From NCBI RefSeq assembly GCF_009852415.1, contig NZ_WOXS01000002.1:5124001-5188000 (forward strand): a stretch of DNA of 64,000 nt. The letters run 5' to 3'. The position numbers and the translations under genes were made by a program. The stretch is from Streptomyces sp. Tu 3180. GTDB taxonomy: Bacteria > Actinomycetota > Actinomycetes > Streptomycetales > Streptomycetaceae. Below the pieces are notes generated by a model that was not told where the DNA came from, made no database searches, and saw only the letters and a list, made by a program, of their open reading frames with translations. Numbering within the stretch: the first letter of the stretch is position 1; every line of letters starts with the position of its first letter. Shown piece by piece: positions 59,617-64,000 of this stretch.

Positions 59617-60740
59617 TGAAGAAGTTCGACAAGGAGCGCGTGCTCCTCGCGGTGGCCGGGCCGGTCATCGCGCTCGCCGTGGCCTTCGTGCTCAGCGCGA
59701 TCGTCCTGATCGCCTCCGGCAAGAACCCGGTCGAGCCGTTCGCCCTGATGTTCGAGCAGGCCGGCTTCTCCGACATCCAGGTACTGATCATCAACCAGGC
59801 CTCGATGTACTACATCGCCGCCCTCGCGGTCGCCATCGGCTTCCGCATGAACCTGTTCAACATCGGCGTCGACGGCCAGTACCAGCTCGCCGCCATGATG
59901 GCCGCCATCGTCGGCGCCCACATGAACCTGCCGGCCGCCCTGCAGATCCCGCTGCTGCTCCTCACGGCCGTGCTCACCGGCGCCTTCTGGTCCGGCATCG
60001 CCGGTGTCCTCAAGGTCACCCGCGGGGTCAGCGAGGTCGTCGCCACGATCATGCTCAACGCGATCGCGACCTCCGTCATCGGCTACCTGTGGCTGCCCAC
60101 CGTCTTCGGCGTCAAGGTCGGCAACAACAACACCACCGGCGAGATGCACGAGTCGGGCTGGGTCCCCGGCATCGACATGGGCGCCGCCGGCGAGATCTAC
60201 GGCCTGGTCGTCCTCGCCGTGCTCCTCGGCATCGGCTACTGGGTCGTCCTCAACCGCACCCGCTTCGGCTTCGACCTGCGCGCCTCCGGCGCCTCCGAGT
60301 CCGCCGCCGCGGCCAGCGGCGTCAGCCCCAAGCGCATGGTGCTCACCGCCATGCTGCTGTCCGGCGCCATCGCCGGCCTCGCGGGTCTGCCCATCCTGAT
60401 GGGCGACACCCACACCTACAGCCTCAACTTCCCCACCGGCATCGGCTTCCTCGGCATCGGCATCGCCCTGCTCGGCCGCAACAGCCCCGTCGGCATCGCC
60501 TTCGCCGCGCTGCTGTGGGCCTGGCTCGACAAGGCCTCGCCCGAGCTGGACTTCCACGGCTACGACAAGGAGATCGCGGTCATCATGCAGGGCCTGATCG
60601 TCCTCTCGGTCGTCGTCTCCTACGAGGCCGTCCGCGAGTGGGGCCTGCGCCGCCAGCAGCGCCGGGTCGGCGCGGAGCTCGCCGCCGGTCACGTCCTGGG
60701 CGCCGACAACAACACCACGAAGGAGGTGGCCGGCCGATGA
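59616..60740 (+). CDS. Nucleoside ABC transporter permease 1
   Basis: This is a 374-residue inner-membrane permease of the BPD_transp_2 family with about ten helices. Family blocks are INQASMYYIAALAVAIGFRMNLFNIGVDGQY, RGVSEVVATIMLNAIA, GFDLRASGASESAAAASGVSPKR and LSGAIAGLAGLPILMGDTHTY. It forms the channel with the second permease. It overlaps the ATPase gene by one base and the next permease by four bases (ATGA), with AGGAGG within its own 3' end serving the next gene. Confidence 0.93.
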   Translation: MKKFDKERVLLAVAGPVIALAVAFVLSAIVLIASGKNPVEPFALMFEQAGFSDIQVLIINQASMYYIAALAVAIGFRMNLFNIGVDGQYQLAAMMAAIVGAHMNLPAALQIPLLLLTAVLTGAFWSGIAGVLKVTRGVSEVVATIMLNAIATSVIGYLWLPTVFGVKVGNNNTTGEMHESGWVPGIDMGAAGEIYGLVVLAVLLGIGYWVVLNRTRFGFDLRASGASESAAAASGVSPKRMVLTAMLLSGAIAGLAGLPILMGDTHTYSLNFPTGIGFLGIGIALLGRNSPVGIAFAALLWAWLDKASPELDFHGYDKEIAVIMQGLIVLSVVVSYEAVREWGLRRQQRRVGAELAAGHVLGADNNTTKEVAGR

Positions 60741-62011
60741 CCGCTCCGACCACAGCGACCGACGTCAACCAGCCGTCGCTGGAGCACGCACCGCCGACCG
60801 GCCGCCGCATGTCGTGGCCCGTCCTGCTCCTGGTCATCGCCGGAGCCCTGGCACTGGTCTCGATCGTCCGCATCATCACCGGCGCGGACGGCATCACCAA
60901 CGTCAGCCAGATGTCCACCGCCCTCCAGCTCGCCGTCCCGATCGGCCTCGCCGGTCTCGGCGGCCTGTGGGCCGAGCGCGCGGGCGTCGTCAACATCGGC
61001 CTCGAGGGCATGCTGATCCTCGGCACCTGGTTCGGCGCCTGGGCCGGATTCCAGTGGGGCCCGTGGACCGGTGTCCTCGTGGGCATCCTCGGCGGCGCGA
61101 TCGGCGGTCTGCTGCACGCGATCGTCACCGTCACCTTCAACGTCAACCACATCGTCTCCGGTGTGGCCATCAACATCCTCGCCCTCGGCGCCACCCGCTA
61201 CCTCGCCCCGCTCGCCTTCGAGGGCCACCCGGGCGGCTCCGCCAAGCAGTCCCCGGCGGTCGACTCCCTCGGCCACTTCACCGTGCCGGGGCTGTCCGAC
61301 GCGCTCAGCGACCTCAACGCCAAGGGCTGGTTCTTCGTCTCCGACATCGCCGGCCTGCTCGGCGGACTGGTCACCAACGTCTCCTGGCTGACCCTGATCG
61401 CCGTCGCGCTCATCCCCGCCACCTGGTGGATCCTGTGGCGCACGGCGTTCGGCCTGCGGCTGCGCTCCTGCGGCGAGAACCCGATCGCCGCCGAGTCCCT
61501 CGGCGTCAACGTCTACAAGTACAAGTACCTCGCCGTGATCATCTCCGGCGGCCTGGCCGGCCTCGGCGGCGTCTTCCTGTCCATCGTGGCCAACCCCTTC
61601 TACCTGGAGGGCCAGACCAGCGGCCGCGGCTACATCGGCCTCGCCGCGATGATCTTCGGCAACTGGATGCCGGGCGGCCTCGCCATCGGCGCCGGCCTGT
61701 TCGGCTACACCGACAGCCTCAACCTGCGCGGCGGCTCCGCCAACGTGCATGCCCTGCTGCTGCTCGGCGCGCTGCTGCTGGTCATCGGCGCGATCTGGCT
61801 GGCGATCCGCAAGAAGTACGTCCACGCGGCGATCACCCTGGTCGTCGGCGCCCTCGTCTTCGCCTGGTACGCCGGCACCAACGAGGTCCCCAACCAGGTC
61901 GTCTCCGCCACGCCGTACGTCATCACCCTCGTCGTCCTCGCCCTGTCCGCCCAGCGGCTGCGGATGCCGAAGGCGGACGGCATGCCGTACCGGAAGGGAC
62001 AGGGCAAGTGA
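60737..62011 (+). CDS. Nucleoside ABC transporter permease 2
   Basis: This 424-residue permease has the family core GLWAERAGVVNIGLEGMLILGTWFGAW, FNVNHIVSGVAINILALGAT, LRSCGENPIAAESLGVNVYKYK and GRGYIGLAAMIFGNWMPGG. It has about ten helices and a longer N-terminus than permease 1. ATG 60737 has AGGAGG 14 to 9 bases upstream. The stop overlaps the GTG of the cytidine deaminase gene by four bases (GTGA), linking uptake and catabolism in one transcript. Confidence 0.93.
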   Translation: MTAPTTATDVNQPSLEHAPPTGRRMSWPVLLLVIAGALALVSIVRIITGADGITNVSQMSTALQLAVPIGLAGLGGLWAERAGVVNIGLEGMLILGTWFGAWAGFQWGPWTGVLVGILGGAIGGLLHAIVTVTFNVNHIVSGVAINILALGATRYLAPLAFEGHPGGSAKQSPAVDSLGHFTVPGLSDALSDLNAKGWFFVSDIAGLLGGLVTNVSWLTLIAVALIPATWWILWRTAFGLRLRSCGENPIAAESLGVNVYKYKYLAVIISGGLAGLGGVFLSIVANPFYLEGQTSGRGYIGLAAMIFGNWMPGGLAIGAGLFGYTDSLNLRGGSANVHALLLLGALLLVIGAIWLAIRKKYVHAAITLVVGALVFAWYAGTNEVPNQVVSATPYVITLVVLALSAQRLRMPKADGMPYRKGQGK

Positions 62012-62412
62012 CCCGGCCCGCGGCCGACGTCGACTGGGACGCGCTGCGCGCGGTGGCACGGGAGGCCATGACCCACGCCTACGCCCCCTACTCGGGCTAC
62101 GCGGTCGGCGTCGCGGCCCTGGTCGACGACGGGCGCACGGTCTCCGGCTGCAACGTCGAGAACGCCAGCTACGGGCTCGGCCTGTGCGCCGAGTGCGGAC
62201 TGGTCTCCGAGCTGCAGCGCACCGGGGGCGGCCGGCTCACGCACTTCACCTGCGTGGACGGCGAGGGCGAGGTACTCGTCCCGTGCGGCCGCTGCCGCCA
62301 GCTGCTGTACGAGTTCGGCGGCCCCGGACTGCTGCTGGAGACCCCGAAGGGGATCCTGCCGCTGTCGGAGATGCTGCCCCAGGCCTTCGGCCCGCAGCAC
62401 CTCACCAAGTAA
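62008..62412 (+). CDS. cdd: Cytidine deaminase
   Basis: This is a 134-residue homotetrameric-type cytidine deaminase. It has YAPYSGYAVGVAALVDDG, the substrate and zinc motif CNVENASYGLGLCAECGLV with catalytic Glu, and the two further zinc cysteines in VPCGRCRQLLYEFGG. It converts cytidine and deoxycytidine to uridine and deoxyuridine after uptake. GTG 62008 overlaps the permease stop; AGGGACAGGG lies upstream as ribosome site. A hairpin follows before the phosphorylase gene. Confidence 0.95.
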   Translation: MTRPAADVDWDALRAVAREAMTHAYAPYSGYAVGVAALVDDGRTVSGCNVENASYGLGLCAECGLVSELQRTGGGRLTHFTCVDGEGEVLVPCGRCRQLLYEFGGPGLLLETPKGILPLSEMLPQAFGPQHLTK

Positions 62413-62419
62413 CTCCGTG

Positions 62420-62462
62420 CGGCCCCTCCGAGTGACGGTCGACACCGTCACCGGAGGGGCCG
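62420..62462. terminator. Long hairpin between cdd and the phosphorylase gene
   Basis: The arms CGGCCCCTCCG/CGGAGGGGCCG and, inside them, GTGACGGT/ACCGTCAC pair with one bulged A and a four-base loop. It is probably a partial terminator or processing site within the salvage operon, as the next gene starts 31 bases later. Confidence 0.7.
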
Positions 62463-62493
62463 TGCCCTTCGCACCCCGGAAGGAACGCCCCCC

Positions 62494-63777
62494 ATGGCCA
62501 TGGACGCCATCTCCGTCATCCGCACCAAGCGGGACCGCGGCGAACTCAGCGACGAGCAGATCGACTGGGTCATCGACGCGTACACCCGCGGGGAGGTGGC
62601 CGACGAGCAGATGTCGGCCCTCGCCATGGCGATCCTCCTCAACGGCATGAACCGCAGCGAGATCGCCCGCTGGACGGCCGCGATGATCGCCTCCGGCGAG
62701 CGCATGGACTTCTCGTCCCTGTCCCGCCCCACCGCCGACAAGCACTCCACCGGCGGCGTCGGCGACAAGATCACCCTCCCGCTGGCCCCGCTGGTCGCGG
62801 CCTGCGGCGCGGCCGTCCCCCAGCTGTCCGGCCGCGGCCTCGGCCACACCGGCGGCACGCTGGACAAGCTGGAGTCGATCCCCGGCTGGCGCGCCCTGCT
62901 GTCCAACGAGGAGATGCTCTCCGTGCTGGACGGCGTCGGCGCGGTGATCTGCGCGGCCGGCGACGGCCTGGCCCCGGCCGACAAGAAGCTCTACGCCCTG
63001 CGCGACGTGACCGGCACGGTGGAGGCGATCCCGCTCATCGCCTCCTCGATCATGTCGAAGAAGATCGCCGAGGGCACGGGCTCGCTGGTCCTGGACGTGA
63101 AGGTCGGCTCGGGCGCCTTCATGAAGACGATCGAGGACGCGCGGGAGCTGGCGCGCACGATGGTCGGCCTGGGCACCGACCACGGTGTGCGGACCGTCGC
63201 CCTGCTGACCGACATGGCGACCCCGCTCGGCCTGACCGCCGGCAACGCGCTGGAGGTCCGCGAGTCGGTGGAGGTCCTGGCGGGCGGCGGCCCGGCGGAC
63301 GTCGTCGAACTGACCCTCGCCCTGGCCCGCGAGATGCTCGACGCGGCCGGCCTGAAGGACGCCGACCCGGCGAAGGCGCTGGCCGACGGCTCCGCCATGG
63401 ACGTCTGGCGCCGCATGATCGCGGCCCAGGGCGGCGACCCGGACGCGCCCCTGCCGACGGCCCGCGAGCAGCACGTGGTGAAGGCGGCCGCCTCCGGCGT
63501 CCTGACCCGCCTGGACGCCTACGGCATCGGCGTCGCCGCCTGGCGCCTCGGCGCGGGCCGCGCCCGCAAGGAGGATCCGGTGCAGGCGGGCGCGGGCGTC
63601 GAGCTCCACGCCAAGCCCGGCGACACGGTGACCGAGGGCCAGCCCCTGCTCACCCTCCACACGGACACCCCGGACCGCTTCGAGTACGCCCTCGCGGCGA
63701 TCGAGGGCTCCTACGACGTCGCCGCCCCCGGCACGGACTTCACGGCGTCGCCGGTGGTGCTGGAACGTATCGCCTGA
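62494..63777 (+). CDS. deoA: Thymidine (pyrimidine-nucleoside) phosphorylase
   Basis: This 427-residue enzyme has the three-domain nucleoside phosphorylase type II fold: DAISVIRTKRDRGELSDEQIDWVI at the N-terminus, KHSTGGVGDKITLPLAPLVAACG and the PROSITE-type signature SGRGLGHTGGTLDKLESIPG. SSIMSKKIAEGTGSLVLDVKVGSGAFMK follows, and a C-terminal barrel-sandwich domain (GAGVELHAKPGDTVTEGQPLL). It splits thymidine or deoxyuridine with phosphate to base and deoxyribose-1-phosphate. ATG 62494 or 62500 may be used; GGAAGGAA lies upstream. Confidence 0.94.
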   Translation: MAMDAISVIRTKRDRGELSDEQIDWVIDAYTRGEVADEQMSALAMAILLNGMNRSEIARWTAAMIASGERMDFSSLSRPTADKHSTGGVGDKITLPLAPLVAACGAAVPQLSGRGLGHTGGTLDKLESIPGWRALLSNEEMLSVLDGVGAVICAAGDGLAPADKKLYALRDVTGTVEAIPLIASSIMSKKIAEGTGSLVLDVKVGSGAFMKTIEDARELARTMVGLGTDHGVRTVALLTDMATPLGLTAGNALEVRESVEVLAGGGPADVVELTLALAREMLDAAGLKDADPAKALADGSAMDVWRRMIAAQGGDPDAPLPTAREQHVVKAAASGVLTRLDAYGIGVAAWRLGAGRARKEDPVQAGAGVELHAKPGDTVTEGQPLLTLHTDTPDRFEYALAAIEGSYDVAAPGTDFTASPVVLERIA

Positions 63778-63872
63778 CCTGGTATTTCCCCGATCGGGTG
63801 AACGGGACCGGCGGACCCCCACCGGTCCCGTTCGGCATGCCGGACTCGGTGACGCACCGACAGGAGACCGCC

Positions 63873-64000
63873 GTGAGCGCACTCACCGTGAGCCAGGACC
63901 CCGAGCAGAGCTGGGACGACCTCGTCCGGTTCTGGGAGGGGATGGAATGGCCCGAGGGCAGCAAGGTGGAGATCATCACCGTGTCACCCGCTCCCGCGTA
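63873..64000 (+). CDS. Uma2-family protein, N-terminal part (3' end outside window)
   Basis: GTG 63873 with CAGGAGA six bases upstream begins SALTVSQDPEQSWDDLVRFW, EGMEWPEGSKVEII and TVSPAPA. The sequence runs open to the window end. It follows the N-terminal pattern of streptomycete Uma2 proteins. In those the block reads roughly KVEIIEGxxTVSPxP; here about four residues (EGIV-like), including a conserved Glu, appear to be missing. So it may be a variant or an inactive copy. Two other family members are in this window. Confidence 0.7.
   Translation, partial: MSALTVSQDPEQSWDDLVRFWEGMEWPEGSKVEIITVSPAPA

Overview
The window looks like a chromosomal core segment of a Streptomyces (or very close Streptomycetaceae). 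The evidence is very high GC with strong third-position G/C bias, many GTG and some TTG starts, tight ATGA/GTGA stop-start overlaps, and gene content I recall from the region of the S. coelicolor chromosome that carries the sdh operon. I see no tRNA or rRNA gene, insertion sequence, prophage or CRISPR array.

Left part (1-10 kb): the 3' end of trpS and a 2'-5' RNA ligase-like gene, then a compact module for decaprenylphosphoryl-arabinose-type chemistry. dprE1 and dprE2 homologues face away from a PAP2 phosphatase, a UbiA-family phosphoribosyltransferase and a GtrA flippase-like gene. After that come YihY/BrkB, a D-alanyl-D-alanine carboxypeptidase, a small membrane protein, a metallophosphoesterase and a twice-frameshifted isochorismatase-type pseudogene.

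10-22 kb: an OmpR-type two-component system divergent from an MMPL exporter with an unusual C-terminal domain; a three-gene operon (membrane protein, DCC protein, TetR regulator) whose promoter carries two perfect TTGAAC-type palindromes; a frameshifted relic; a Uma2 gene; and the sdhCDAB operon.

22-35 kb: an OHCU decarboxylase-like gene, a GH20 hexosaminidase, small unknown genes, and a 906-residue PGRP-type amidase with FG-GAP repeats. The amidase is flanked by two paralogous genes, one preceded by a perfect 48-bp palindrome. Two tandem ECF sigma factor/membrane-partner pairs and an L,D-transpeptidase lipoprotein follow.

35-53 kb: a stand-alone mutase large subunit, a decayed Uma2 copy and a LysE exporter, then about 15 kb of nonulosonic-acid cell-surface polymer genes. 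These are a methyltransferase, an acyltransferase, two polysialyltransferase-like genes each paired with a GT2, a GT-TPR-pyruvyltransferase fusion, a GT29-like sialyltransferase and, on the other strand, a DUF6716-type protein, a CMP-nonulosonate synthetase-HAD fusion, a SAF-less NeuB and a GT52-like protein. NeuB supplies the acid, NeuA activates it, and the transferases and decorating enzymes probably build and modify the polymer.

53-64 kb: an M20 amidohydrolase, then a nucleoside uptake and salvage locus: two tandem BMP lipoproteins with near-identical promoters, an ABC ATPase, two permeases, cytidine deaminase and thymidine phosphorylase. The window ends inside another Uma2 gene.
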